Under the pieces are notes generated by a model that saw only the letters and a program-made list of their open reading frames with translations, ran no database searches and was not told where the DNA came from. The position numbers and the translations under genes are program-made. Source: Mycolicibacterium bacteremicum (lineage in GTDB: Bacteria; Actinomycetota; Actinomycetes; Mycobacteriales; Mycobacteriaceae). From it: a stretch of 64,000 nt of DNA. Each line of letters starts with the position of its first letter. Position 1 is the first letter of the stretch. Shown piece after piece: positions 40,597-49,395 of the stretch. Location of the stretch: NCBI RefSeq assembly GCF_943913955.1, contig NZ_CALUAE010000010.1, positions 1 to 64,000 on the forward strand, given 5' to 3'.

Positions 40597-43500
40597 GTGG
40601 CCGAAGATGCCCCTAACCAAGACCTATCCGAAAACACCGCGCACAGCGAGGAACTGCCGGCGAAGCTGAGAGTCCACTCGCTGGCCCGTGTGCTCGGGAC
40701 CACCAGCAAGCGGATCGTCGACGCGCTGGCCCAGCTCGACGGCCGGGCGCGCAGCCCGCACTCGACCGTGGCCCGCGACGAGGCCGAGCGCATCCGCGAG
40801 GTGCTCAACGCCGAGGCCGCCGCGTCCGCTGTCGAGGTTCCGGCCACTCCCGAGCCCGCGCCCCCCGCCGAGCAGGCTGCACCCGACGAGCCCCCGGCGG
40901 ACCGGGAGATCGTGGTGGATACCGAGGTCGAGGTCACCGCGACCCCGACCGAGGTGGTCGTCGTCGAGGAGACCATCACGGAGGTCCCGCAGGCCACCGT
41001 CGAGCCTGCCGAACAAGCGATCGAGGAACCGGAGTCCCGGCTGCTGCTGGAGGCGCCGCCCTCACCGCCGCCGGCCGAAGAACCCGCGCCGTACCTGCCG
41101 CTGTTCGTGGCACCGCAGCCCGTCGAGTTCGCACCGCGCCCGCCCGCACCCGAACCGGCCGCCGATACCGAGGCCGAAGACGGCGATGCCGACACCGACT
41201 CCGACGCCGAGGACACCGACGGTGACGATTCCGAGCGGCCCGCCGCCCGGCGCCGTCGTCGCGGCCGCCGTGGCCGGGGCCGTGGTCGCGGTGAACAGAA
41301 CGCCGAGGACGGCGAGGACGGCGATTCGGACTCCGATTCCGATGCAGATGCCGAGTCCGCCGAGCAGACCACCGATGACGCCGAGGACGCCGAGGACTCC
41401 GACGAGGACAACGGTGAGGAGGGTGCCGGCGGTGAGGCCGGCAGCCGTCGTCGCCGCCGCCGTCGTCGCCGCAAGTCCGGTTCGGGCGATTCCGACGAGA
41501 GTGCCTCCCCGGACGATCCGCCCAACACCGTCGTGCACGAGCGCGCGCCCCGGGCCAAGGCTGACAAGTCCGACAAGGACGAGATCCAGGGCATCTCGGG
41601 CTCGACCCGGTTGGAAGCCAAGCGGCAACGCCGCCGGGACGGCCGGGACGCCGGTCGCCGTCGCCCGCCGATCCTGAGCGAGGCCGAATTCCTGGCCCGC
41701 CGGGAAGCGGTCGAGCGGACGATGATCGTGCGCGACAAGGTCCGCACCGAACCGCCGCACGAGGGTGCCCGGTACACCCAGATCGCGGTGCTGGAGGACG
41801 GTGTCGTCGTCGAGCACTTCGTGACCTCGGCGGCATCGGCCTCGCTGGTCGGCAACATCTACCTGGGCATCGTGCAGAACGTGCTGCCCTCCATGGAGGC
41901 GGCGTTCGTCGACATCGGCCGTGGCCGCAACGGCGTGCTCTACGCCGGTGAGGTCAACTGGGAGGCCGCCGGGCTCGGTGGCGCGCAGCGCAAGATCGAG
42001 CAGGCCCTCAAACCGGGCGACTACGTCGTGGTGCAGGTCAGCAAGGACCCCGTCGGGCACAAGGGCGCCCGACTGACCACCCAGGTCTCGCTGGCCGGCC
42101 GCTACCTGGTCTACGTGCCCGGGGCGTCCTCGACCGGGATCAGCCGCAAGCTGCCCGACACCGAACGGCAGCGGCTCAAGGAGATCCTCAAGGAGGTGGT
42201 CCCGGCAGGCGCCGGTGTCATCATCCGGACCGCGTCGGAGGGCGTGAAGGAATCCGACATCCGCACCGACGTCAACCGGCTGCAGGAGCGGTGGACCCAG
42301 ATCGAGGCCAAGGCCGCCGAGGTCACCGGTAAGAAGGCCGGTGCCGCGATCGCGCTCTACGAAGAGCCCGACGTGCTGGTCAAGGTCATCCGCGACCTGT
42401 TCAACGAGGATTTCTCCGGGCTGATCGTCTCCGGTGACGAGGCCTGGAACACCATCAACGATTACGTCAATTCGGTTGCCCCGGAACTCGTTCCGCGGAT
42501 GACGAAGTACGAGCCGAGCTCGCCGGACGGACCGGACGTGTTCGCGGTGCACCGCATCGACGAGCAGCTGGCCAAGGCGATGGACCGCAAGGTCTGGCTG
42601 CCCTCGGGCGGCACGCTGGTGATCGACCGCACCGAGGCGATGACCGTCGTCGACGTCAACACCGGCAAATTCACCGGTTCCGGCGGAAACCTGGAGCAGA
42701 CGGTCACCAGGAACAATCTGGAGGCGGCCGAGGAGGTCGTCCGCCAGCTGCGGTTGCGCGATATCGGCGGCATCATCGTCGTCGACTTCATCGACATGGT
42801 GCTCGAATCCAATCGCGACCTGGTGCTGCGTCGGCTGACCGAGGCGTTGGCCCGGGACCGCACCCGCCACCAGGTGTCCGAGGTGACATCGCTCGGACTG
42901 GTGCAGCTGACCCGTAAGAAGCTGGGTACCGGACTGATCGAGGCGTTCTCGACCACCTGCTCGCACTGCGCGGGGCGCGGCATCATGCTGCACGCCGATC
43001 CCGTCGATTCGGCCGCACCGTCGGGTAACGGCCGCAAGTCCGACTCCGGCAATGGCGGCGGCAACGGCAATGGCGGCGGCAGCCGGCGCAGCAAGCGCGG
43101 AAAGAAGTCCGGCGCCAAGGCCGAGGAGCCGCAGGAAGCCATCCAGATGGCCAAGGTGCCCGCGCATGCCGCCGGTGAGCACCCGATGTTCAAGGCGATG
43201 GCCGCGGCGGGTCGTGACGAGGACGACGAGGATCAGTCCGACGAATCGGCCGAGATCGATGCGGTCGAGCAGGACGGCGTGCCCGGGTCCGAGGCGACCG
43301 GGCCGGTGCCGACCGACACCGACGACGACCTCGATGCCGAAGACGACACCGAGGATGACGACACCGAGCCCGGTATCGACGACGACATCGACGTGCTGGA
43401 TGACGAGGACGACGACTCGGACGATGAGGACGATGACTCGGATGATGATGACGACGAGTCGGACGATGACGATGAGTTCGACGACTCCGATGACGACGAG

Positions 43501-43710
43501 TCTGAAGACGACGACTCCGATGACGATGAGGATGATTCGGACGAGGACGACTTCGACGACGAGGACGATTCAGACGACGACTCAGACGAGGACTCCGACG
43601 ACTCCGACGCCGATGACGAGGACGATCAGCCGGTCGCCGTCGCCCCGGTGCGCAGGCCCCGTCGTCGTGCCGCGGCCCGCCCGGCGGGCCCGCCGGTGGG
43701 AGAGGACTGA
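40597..43710 (+). CDS. rne: Ribonuclease E/G family endoribonuclease with acidic tail
   Basis: 1037 residues. A disordered N-terminal region (about 1-370) alternates Pro/Glu-rich, acidic and Arg-rich blocks (RRRRGRRGRGRGRGEQ; RRRRRRRRRKSG). The catalytic core (about 380-830) has an S1 domain (VGNIYLGIVQNVLPSMEAAFVDIG), the DNase I-like motif VVDVNTGKFTGSGG, DFIDMV and the zinc-link CSHCAGRG. A C-terminal tail (about 870-1020) is almost entirely Asp/Glu/Ser. It starts mRNA decay and rRNA processing. GTG 40597 has GAGGAG 3 nt upstream. The acidic tail is longer than I remember for M. tuberculosis RNase E (953 residues). Confidence 0.95.
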   Translation: MAEDAPNQDLSENTAHSEELPAKLRVHSLARVLGTTSKRIVDALAQLDGRARSPHSTVARDEAERIREVLNAEAAASAVEVPATPEPAPPAEQAAPDEPPADREIVVDTEVEVTATPTEVVVVEETITEVPQATVEPAEQAIEEPESRLLLEAPPSPPPAEEPAPYLPLFVAPQPVEFAPRPPAPEPAADTEAEDGDADTDSDAEDTDGDDSERPAARRRRRGRRGRGRGRGEQNAEDGEDGDSDSDSDADAESAEQTTDDAEDAEDSDEDNGEEGAGGEAGSRRRRRRRRRKSGSGDSDESASPDDPPNTVVHERAPRAKADKSDKDEIQGISGSTRLEAKRQRRRDGRDAGRRRPPILSEAEFLARREAVERTMIVRDKVRTEPPHEGARYTQIAVLEDGVVVEHFVTSAASASLVGNIYLGIVQNVLPSMEAAFVDIGRGRNGVLYAGEVNWEAAGLGGAQRKIEQALKPGDYVVVQVSKDPVGHKGARLTTQVSLAGRYLVYVPGASSTGISRKLPDTERQRLKEILKEVVPAGAGVIIRTASEGVKESDIRTDVNRLQERWTQIEAKAAEVTGKKAGAAIALYEEPDVLVKVIRDLFNEDFSGLIVSGDEAWNTINDYVNSVAPELVPRMTKYEPSSPDGPDVFAVHRIDEQLAKAMDRKVWLPSGGTLVIDRTEAMTVVDVNTGKFTGSGGNLEQTVTRNNLEAAEEVVRQLRLRDIGGIIVVDFIDMVLESNRDLVLRRLTEALARDRTRHQVSEVTSLGLVQLTRKKLGTGLIEAFSTTCSHCAGRGIMLHADPVDSAAPSGNGRKSDSGNGGGNGNGGGSRRSKRGKKSGAKAEEPQEAIQMAKVPAHAAGEHPMFKAMAAAGRDEDDEDQSDESAEIDAVEQDGVPGSEATGPVPTDTDDDLDAEDDTEDDDTEPGIDDDIDVLDDEDDDSDDEDDDSDDDDDESDDDDEFDDSDDDESEDDDSDDDEDDSDEDDFDDEDDSDDDSDEDSDDSDADDEDDQPVAVAPVRRPRRRAAARPAGPPVGED

Positions 43711-43828
43711 CACCGAACAGCCGGTTTGACCCTCTCCACGCTGGTCACGTACCCTTGACCAGTTGTCGCGGGGCTTGCAGCCGCAACTGCTGGCTCGGCC
43801 CGCACCCAAGACCCGCACGTGCATGCTC

Positions 43829-43834
43829 CATAAT
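43829..43834 (+). promoter_or_regulatory. -10 box of the rplU promoter
   Basis: CATAAT sits 39 bp before the rplU ATG in the rne-rplU gap (43711-43872). No good -35 is visible at 17-18 bp. A short leader with AGAGGT ribosome site would result. Confidence 0.5.
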
Positions 43835-43872
43835 GCGCGCGCCCAGATGAACGAAGCAGAGGTAGATCCACG

Positions 43873-44196
43873 ATGGCAGCCGAGAACGCCACGTACGCAA
43901 TCGTCAAGACTGGCGGCAAGCAGTACAAGGTCGCCGTCGGTGACATTGTCAAGGTCGAGAAGCTGGAGTCCGAGCCGGGCTCCTCGGTCTCCCTGCCGGT
44001 CGCGCTGGTCGTCGCCGGTGCCGAGGTGACCACCTCCGCCGACGACCTGGCCAAGGTCGCCGTCGCCGCCGAGGTGCTCGAGCACACCAAGGGTCCCAAG
44101 ATCCGCATCCACAAGTTCAAGAACAAGACCGGCTACCACAAGCGGCAGGGGCACCGTCAGCAGCTGACCGTGCTGAAGGTCACCGGAATCAAGTAA
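43873..44196 (+). CDS. rplU: 50S ribosomal protein L21
   Basis: 107 residues. YAIVKTGGKQYKVAVGDIVKVEKLE and the C-terminal KGPKIRIHKFKNKTGYHKRQGHRQQLTVLKVTGI are typical of L21. It binds 23S rRNA in the large subunit. The start ATG has AGAGGT upstream. rpmA follows after 15 nt. Confidence 0.97.
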   Translation: MAAENATYAIVKTGGKQYKVAVGDIVKVEKLESEPGSSVSLPVALVVAGAEVTTSADDLAKVAVAAEVLEHTKGPKIRIHKFKNKTGYHKRQGHRQQLTVLKVTGIK

Positions 44197-44211
44197 AGGG
44201 CGGTAGCAGAC

Positions 44212-44478
44212 ATGGCACATAAGAAGGGCGCATCCAGCTCACGCAACGGTCGCGACTCAGCCGCCCAGCGGCTCGGCGTCAAGCGCTTCGGCGGCCAGGT
44301 CGTCAAGGCCGGCGAGATCCTCGTCCGCCAGCGCGGCACCCACTTTCACCCCGGCGTGAACGTCGGCCGTGGCGGCGACGACACCCTGTTCGCCACCGCC
44401 CCCGGTGTGGTCGAATTCGGTGCCAAGCGCGGTCGCCGGACGGTCAACATCGTCCGCCTCGTGCGCTCGGAGGCCTGA
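44212..44478 (+). CDS. rpmA: 50S ribosomal protein L27
   Basis: 88 residues. MAHKKGASSSRNGRDSAAQRLGVKRFGGQ is the conserved L27 N-terminus that reaches the peptidyl-transferase centre. No N-terminal cleavable extension is present. It is followed by a strong intrinsic terminator at 44513-44568. Confidence 0.98.
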   Translation: MAHKKGASSSRNGRDSAAQRLGVKRFGGQVVKAGEILVRQRGTHFHPGVNVGRGGDDTLFATAPGVVEFGAKRGRRTVNIVRLVRSEA

Positions 44479-44512
44479 CTCATCTAGGGCGTCCTCCAGG
44501 GACCGTACAACG

Positions 44513-44568
44513 AACAGTGAAGCTGCTGCGAGTTCTCTAGAGAACACTCGCAGCAGCTTCACTGTTTT
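44513..44568 (+). terminator. Strong intrinsic terminator between rpmA and obg
   Basis: A perfect 21-bp stem (44513-44533 and 44546-44566) with a 12-nt loop that contains TCTCTAGAGA, itself self-complementary, is followed by a TTTT run at 44565-44568. It lies 35 nt after rpmA and ends 18 nt before obg, so obg expression needs readthrough or a promoter overlapping the hairpin. Confidence 0.85.
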
Positions 44569-44585
44569 CATCGGAAGGACTCGCA

Positions 44586-46025
44586 ATGCCCCGGTTCGTG
44601 GACCGTGTGGTCATCCACGCCCAGGCCGGCAACGGCGGTAAGGGCTGCGCCTCGGTGCATCGCGAGAAGTTCAAGCCCCTCGGCGGACCCGACGGCGGGA
44701 ACGGGGGCCGCGGTGGCAGCATCGTGCTGGTCGTCGACCCACAGGTGCACACGCTGCTCGATTTCCACTTCCACCCGCACGTGGTCGCCCAGTCCGGTAA
44801 GCCCGGTGCGGGCAGCAACCGGGACGGCGCCGCGGGAGCCGACCTCGAAGTCCACGTGCCGGACGGCACCGTCGTGCTCGACGACGACGGACGCCTCATC
44901 GCCGATCTGGTCGGCGCGGGCACCCGGTTCGAGGCCGCCATGGGCGGTCGCGGCGGACTGGGCAATGCCGCGCTGGCGTCCCGAGCCCGTAAGGCCCCCG
45001 GCTTCGCGCTGCTGGGTGAGAAGGGTCAGATCCGCGACCTCACCCTGGAACTCAAGACCGTCGCCGACGTCGGTCTGGTCGGCTTCCCGTCCGCCGGCAA
45101 GTCGTCGCTGGTGTCCACCATCTCGGCGGCCAAGCCCAAGATCGCCGACTACCCGTTCACCACCCTGGTCCCCAATCTCGGCGTGGTGTCCGCCGGCGAG
45201 CACACGTTCACCGTCGCCGATGTGCCCGGGCTGATCCCGGGCGCATCCGACGGGCGCGGGCTCGGCCTGGATTTCCTGCGCCACATCGAGCGGTGTGCGG
45301 TCCTGGTGCACGTGGTCGACTGCGCGACGATGGAACCCGGTCGCGACCCGATCTCCGACATCGACGCCCTGGAAGCCGAACTGGCCGCGTATCAGCCGAC
45401 CCTGCAAGGGGATACGACACTCGGGGACCTCGCCGACCGTCCACGCGCGGTGGTACTCAACAAGATCGACGTCCCGGATGCGCGCGAGCTCGCCGACTTC
45501 GTCCGTGACGAGGTCGCCGAGAAGTACGGCTGGCCGGTCTACGAGATCTCCACGGTCAGCCGGGATGGCCTGCGGCCGTTGATCTTTGCGCTGTGGGAGA
45601 TGGTTGCCGCCTACCGGGCCGCCCAACCCGAGGTGGCCCCGCGCCGCCCGGTCATCCGTCCCATCCCCGTCGACGAGACCGGATTCACCGTCACCCCGGA
45701 CGGCCAGGGTGGTTTCATCGTGCGCGGTGCCCGGCCGGAACGCTGGATCGCCCAGACCGCCTTCGACAACGACGAGGCCGTCGGCTACCTCGGCGACCGC
45801 CTCGCCCGGCTGGGCGTGGAGGACGAACTGGTCAAGCAGGGCGCCACACCCGGTTGCGCGGTCACCATCGGCGACGTGACCTTCGACTGGGAGCCGCAGA
45901 CCCCGGCCGGTATCGACACCATGATGTCGGGCCGCGGCACCGATGTCCGGCTGGAGCAGACCGAGCGGGTGTCGGCCGACGAGCGCAAGGCGGCCCGGAA
46001 GGCGCGTCGGGAGCATCGGGAATGA
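44586..46025 (+). CDS. obg: GTPase Obg/CgtA
   Basis: 479 residues. The Gly-rich Obg fold is at 1-158 (FVDRVVIHAQAGNGGKGCASVHREKF, GGPDGGNGG). The G domain follows: G1 GFPSAGKSS at 166-174, DVPGLIPGAS, NKID. A C-terminal OCT domain (about 340-430) precedes a basic tail (RKAARKARREHRE). It takes part in 50S assembly and stress control. The ribosome site GGAAGGA lies 7 nt before the ATG. The stop overlaps an ATG (ATGA at 46022) that is in frame with proB through a repeat. Confidence 0.96.
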   Translation: MPRFVDRVVIHAQAGNGGKGCASVHREKFKPLGGPDGGNGGRGGSIVLVVDPQVHTLLDFHFHPHVVAQSGKPGAGSNRDGAAGADLEVHVPDGTVVLDDDGRLIADLVGAGTRFEAAMGGRGGLGNAALASRARKAPGFALLGEKGQIRDLTLELKTVADVGLVGFPSAGKSSLVSTISAAKPKIADYPFTTLVPNLGVVSAGEHTFTVADVPGLIPGASDGRGLGLDFLRHIERCAVLVHVVDCATMEPGRDPISDIDALEAELAAYQPTLQGDTTLGDLADRPRAVVLNKIDVPDARELADFVRDEVAEKYGWPVYEISTVSRDGLRPLIFALWEMVAAYRAAQPEVAPRRPVIRPIPVDETGFTVTPDGQGGFIVRGARPERWIAQTAFDNDEAVGYLGDRLARLGVEDELVKQGATPGCAVTIGDVTFDWEPQTPAGIDTMMSGRGTDVRLEQTERVSADERKAARKARREHRE

Positions 46026-46108
46026 GCGACGCTTGCGGAGCGAATCATGACCAGGGCGACGCTTGCGGAGCGAATCATGACCGGGGCGACGCTTGCGGAG
46101 CGAATGAT
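46022..46108. repeat. 30-bp tandem repeat between obg and proB
   Basis: Three units (46026-46055, 46056-46085 and 46086-46108, the last partial) of GCGACGCTTGCGGAGCGAAT followed by CATGACCAGG differ by one or two bases. They follow ATGA at the obg stop. All 30-bp units keep frame with proB and contain no stops, so they could be translated as DACGANHD(Q/R)G repeats. The unit resembles single-copy elements at 12071, 37901 and 39334. Confidence 0.85.
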
Positions 46109-46114
46109 CAGGTC

Positions 46115-47215
46115 GTGAGCGAGACCAGGCGGGCGGTCCGGACCGCCCGCAGCGTCGTCGTCAAGATCGGCACGACCGCCCTGACCACCCCCACCGGTGT
46201 ATTCGATGCGGGCCGGTTGGCCGCGCTGGTCGAGGCGATCGAAGGCCGGATGCGGGCGGGCTCCGATGTGGTGATCGTGTCCTCCGGCGCCATCGCCGCC
46301 GGGATCGAACCACTGGGCCTGACCAAACGCCCGACCGATCTGGCGACCAAGCAGGCCGCGGCGAGCGTCGGCCAGGTGGCGCTGGTGAACGCCTGGAGTG
46401 CCGCCTTCGCCCGCTTCGACCGCACCGTCGGCCAGGTGTTGTTGACAGCCCATGACATCGCCATGCGGGTCCAGCACAACAACGCCCAGCGCACCCTGGA
46501 CCGGTTGCGGGCATTGCACGCGGTGGCGATCGTCAACGAGAACGACACCGTGGCGACCAACGAGATCCGCTTCGGCGACAACGACCGGCTCTCGGCCCTG
46601 GTGGCCCAGCTGGTGGGCGCCGACGCGCTGGTCCTGCTCTCCGATATCGACGGTCTCTACGACGCCGATCCCCGCAAGGGCAATGCCCGCTTCATCCCCG
46701 AGGTGGCCGCCGAGGGCGACCTCGACGGGGTGGTGGCAGGCCGGGGCAGCAGCCTGGGCACCGGCGGGATGGCCTCGAAGCTGTCCTCGGCGCTGCTGGC
46801 CGCCGATGCGGGCGTGCCCGTGCTGTTGGCCGCCGCCGCCGACGCCGCCGCCGCCCTCTCCGACGCGTCGGTCGGCACGGTGTTCGCGCCGCGGCCCGAA
46901 CGCATGTCGGCGCGGCGGTTCTGGGTGCGCTATGCGGCCGAGGCCACCGGGGTGCTGACCCTCGACGAGGGTGCGGTGCGCGCGGTGATCGGTGGGCGTC
47001 GCTCGCTGCTACCCGCCGGCATCACCGCGGTATCCGGCCGGTTCCACGGTGGTGATGTGGTGGAGCTGCGCGGACCCGACGGGCCGGCCGTGGCACGCGG
47101 TGTGGTGGCCTATGACGCGGTGGAACTCGCGGCCATGATCGGGCGGTCGACGCCCGATCTGCCGCCCGAACTCCGCAGGCCGGCAGTGCATGCCGATGAT
47201 CTGGTTGCGATCTGA
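46115..47215 (+). CDS. proB: Glutamate 5-kinase
   Basis: 366 residues from GTG 46115. The amino-acid kinase domain (about 10-260) has SVVVKIGTTALT, VSSGAIAAGI, NENDTVATNEIRFGDNDRLSALVA and GSSLGTGGMASKLSSA. A C-terminal PUA domain (about 280-360: GRRSLLPAGITAVSGRF) follows. It makes gamma-glutamyl phosphate for proline. The GTG is chosen because the protein then matches the family length. An ATG at 46022, overlapping the obg stop, would add 31 residues encoded by the tandem repeat. Confidence 0.95.
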   Translation: MSETRRAVRTARSVVVKIGTTALTTPTGVFDAGRLAALVEAIEGRMRAGSDVVIVSSGAIAAGIEPLGLTKRPTDLATKQAAASVGQVALVNAWSAAFARFDRTVGQVLLTAHDIAMRVQHNNAQRTLDRLRALHAVAIVNENDTVATNEIRFGDNDRLSALVAQLVGADALVLLSDIDGLYDADPRKGNARFIPEVAAEGDLDGVVAGRGSSLGTGGMASKLSSALLAADAGVPVLLAAAADAAAALSDASVGTVFAPRPERMSARRFWVRYAAEATGVLTLDEGAVRAVIGGRRSLLPAGITAVSGRFHGGDVVELRGPDGPAVARGVVAYDAVELAAMIGRSTPDLPPELRRPAVHADDLVAI

Positions 47216-47453
47216 CCGACCATCGCGTGGCCGCCGGATGACGGCCCGTCCTGCTGTGCAGCTAACACCGGTTGGCAAATAACGCAGACGTCAATGGCAA
47301 TGTTTGCCGGGCCTTTCGGGTCAAATTTGCCGTTTGGCAGAATCTGCCGCAACTGCCGTGTCATCATTCCTGGTTGAGCTAATCCGGACATGGGGGCGAT
47401 TGTCGGGGTATGCTCCGTCAAAGTTGAGTGTCAGCAAAGTGGAAGCTGGGGGC
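47216..47453. promoter_or_regulatory. proB-PIG-L spacer with repeated GGCAA/TTGCC motifs
   Basis: This 238-bp AT-richer spacer separates proB from the accessory block. Between 47272 and 47355 it holds TTGGCAAAT, TGGCAATGTTTGCCG, AAATTTGCCGTTTGGCAG and CTGCCG, several overlapping inverted GGCA/TGCC pairs suggestive of a regulator-binding region. TATGCT at 47409-47414 could be a -10 for the PIG-L gene. Confidence 0.45.
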
Positions 47454-48077
47454 ATGACACGTCGTTCGGTTCTTGCGGTCGGGGCACATCCCGACGATAT
47501 CGAGCTGGGCTGCGGGGGCGCTCTGGCCAAACATGTTGCTGCCGGTGATCTTGTCACGATGCTTGTCGTCACCCGCGGCGAAGAAGGGCCCGGTCGGTCG
47601 GCGCAGCGCGTCGCCGAACAGCAGGCCGCCGTCGACGTGCTGGGCATCGACCGGTTGATCTGGGGCGAGGGCTTTCTCGACTGTCGGGTCTCGCTACAGG
47701 AGTTCGAACTGGTGCACCTGATCGAGGACGCCATCGAACAGGTCTCCGCCACAGTCGTATACACCCATATGGCCAATGACAGTCATCAGGATCACCGGGT
47801 CGTCTCGCGCTGCACGATGGGCGCCGCGCGCTGGGTCTCGACGATCATGGCCTATGGGGGTCCGTCCGCGGTCGGGTTCAATCCCACTGCCTTCATCGAC
47901 ATTTCGGACTGCCTGGACAAGAAGATCGAGGCACTGATGTGCCACGTGTCGCAGGCCGAGGCGAGCGAGAAGGTCAGCGCCTCCTGGGTGCGCAGCTCGG
48001 CCGAGCATTACGGATTCCTGTGCAGGCGGCCCTTTGCCGAGGGATTCGAACCGATCCGCCAGGTCGTCGACTTCTGA
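47454..48077 (+). CDS. PIG-L family deacetylase
   Basis: 207 residues, starting at ATG 47454. The zinc motif is AHPDDIELGCGG (residues 9-20) and the second metal/catalytic motif HQDHRVV lies at about 107-113. The family removes acetyl groups from N-acetylglucosaminyl compounds (MshB, PIG-L, LpxC-unrelated). The sequence is shorter than MshB and of the LmbE-like sugar-deacetylase type. It lies 3 nt before a UDP-galactopyranose-mutase-like flavoprotein gene, suggesting a shared role in sugar nucleotide or glycoconjugate metabolism. The substrate is unknown. Confidence 0.85.
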   Translation: MTRRSVLAVGAHPDDIELGCGGALAKHVAAGDLVTMLVVTRGEEGPGRSAQRVAEQQAAVDVLGIDRLIWGEGFLDCRVSLQEFELVHLIEDAIEQVSATVVYTHMANDSHQDHRVVSRCTMGAARWVSTIMAYGGPSAVGFNPTAFIDISDCLDKKIEALMCHVSQAEASEKVSASWVRSSAEHYGFLCRRPFAEGFEPIRQVVDF

Positions 48078-48080
48078 CCT

Positions 48081-49373
48081 GTGCCAACCTTTCTCGTCAT
48101 CGGTGCCGGTACCACCGGCATCGGAGCCGCCGTCCGGCTGACCGAATTGGGCATCGACCATCTGGTCGTCGACGGCGGGCAGCGCATCGGCGGCATGTCG
48201 GCCTCGATCACCGACGACGCGGGCTTCACCTGGGATCTGGGCGGCCATGTGCTGCACAGTCATTTCGAGGACTTCGACCGGGCGGTGGCGGCCAGCGGTA
48301 TCGCGCTCAACCACGTGACGCGCAACGGCTGGGTGTGGATGCGCGGCGACGGCCCGGACAGCCTGGTGCCGACCCCCATCCAGCAGCAGCTACGCGAGTG
48401 GCCCACCGACCTGGAACCCGATGCGCCGGTCAATCACCTGGCCGACTACTACCGCAACAACTTCGGTAGCCGGCTCTACGAGGAGTTCTTCGAGCCGTAC
48501 AACCGCAAGATGTGGACGCTGCCGCTGGATCAGATCGACGACGAGTGGACCTCGCTGCGCAGTGGCAGCGCCGCACGCAACGTACCCGCGTTGGCCCTGG
48601 CCGGCACGACGACCGCTCCGGCCTCCACGTTCCCGTATCCGGTCGGCGGCACCGGTGCGCTGTGGCAGGCGGTGCACGACACCATGATGACGCCGGATTC
48701 GGTGCGCCTGGGTACCCGGGTGCTGGCCGTCGACCCGGAAGCCCGGCGGGCGCATCTCGACGACGGCAGCACGGTGTCGTTCCGCTACTGCATCAGCACC
48801 GCCCCGGTCACCACCGCGCTGGACTGGATCGGCTGGACGGATCGGGCGGCGACCTTGCGCGCCAGTCGACTGCACGCCGTCGGTATCGGGTTCGACGGCG
48901 ATCCGCCGCCGGCGCTGGCCGACAAGACCTGGCTGTACTGCCCGGACGAGGCGGTGCCGTGGTATCGCGCGACCATGCTGAGCAACTACGACGAGGCCAA
49001 TGCCGGCCCCGGCCGCTGGAACATCCTGTGCGAGGTGCCGGTGTTCGACGCAACGCCCGTCTCGGCGGCCGACGCCGTCGCGGGCGTCCTCGCCTCGCTG
49101 CGGCAGTTGGGTGCCGACCCAACACGTGCCGCCGCGCGCTTCGTCACGACCTTGGAACACGGGTATCCGGTGCCCACCCTCGGCCGCGACGAGCTGCTGC
49201 GCGAGGCCGACAAGCAGCTGCTGGCACACGGCATCTACAGCCGCGGGCGATTCGGCGGCTGGCGCTACGAGTCGTCGAACCAGGACTACGGATACGTCCA
49301 GGGGCGCCAGGCCGTCGATCATGCGCTGTACGGCACCGCCGAGGATGTCTACTGGCACCCCGAGCGCTTCTGA
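48081..49373 (+). CDS. FAD-dependent UDP-galactopyranose-mutase/protoporphyrinogen-oxidase-like protein
   Basis: 430 residues. The FAD motif FLVIGAGTTGIGAAVRL is at 4-20, then GGQRIGGMSASITDDAGFTWDLGGHVLHSHF, and YNRKMWTLPLDQIDDEW in the middle, which resembles the NRKIW segment of UGM-like flavoenzymes. C-terminal GRFGGWRYESSNQDYGYVQGRQAVDHAL completes the FAD site. GTG 48081 is 3 nt after the PIG-L stop, so the two are co-translated. Such proteins isomerise nucleotide-linked sugars or oxidise amines or porphyrins; the first is favoured here because of the deacetylase partner. Confidence 0.75.
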   Translation: MPTFLVIGAGTTGIGAAVRLTELGIDHLVVDGGQRIGGMSASITDDAGFTWDLGGHVLHSHFEDFDRAVAASGIALNHVTRNGWVWMRGDGPDSLVPTPIQQQLREWPTDLEPDAPVNHLADYYRNNFGSRLYEEFFEPYNRKMWTLPLDQIDDEWTSLRSGSAARNVPALALAGTTTAPASTFPYPVGGTGALWQAVHDTMMTPDSVRLGTRVLAVDPEARRAHLDDGSTVSFRYCISTAPVTTALDWIGWTDRAATLRASRLHAVGIGFDGDPPPALADKTWLYCPDEAVPWYRATMLSNYDEANAGPGRWNILCEVPVFDATPVSAADAVAGVLASLRQLGADPTRAAARFVTTLEHGYPVPTLGRDELLREADKQLLAHGIYSRGRFGGWRYESSNQDYGYVQGRQAVDHALYGTAEDVYWHPERF

Positions 49374-49395
49374 GGCTGCCGCCCCGTGCGCCGGT

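Noticed and set aside
41062..43182. Long minus-strand frame inside rne
   Set aside because: It is a mirror of the repetitive rne coding sequence; no independent start signal or motif.
43330..43620. GAC/GAT-rich tract as a sequencing artefact or minisatellite
   Set aside because: The frame is kept throughout and codons alternate freely, as expected for a genuine acidic protein tail.
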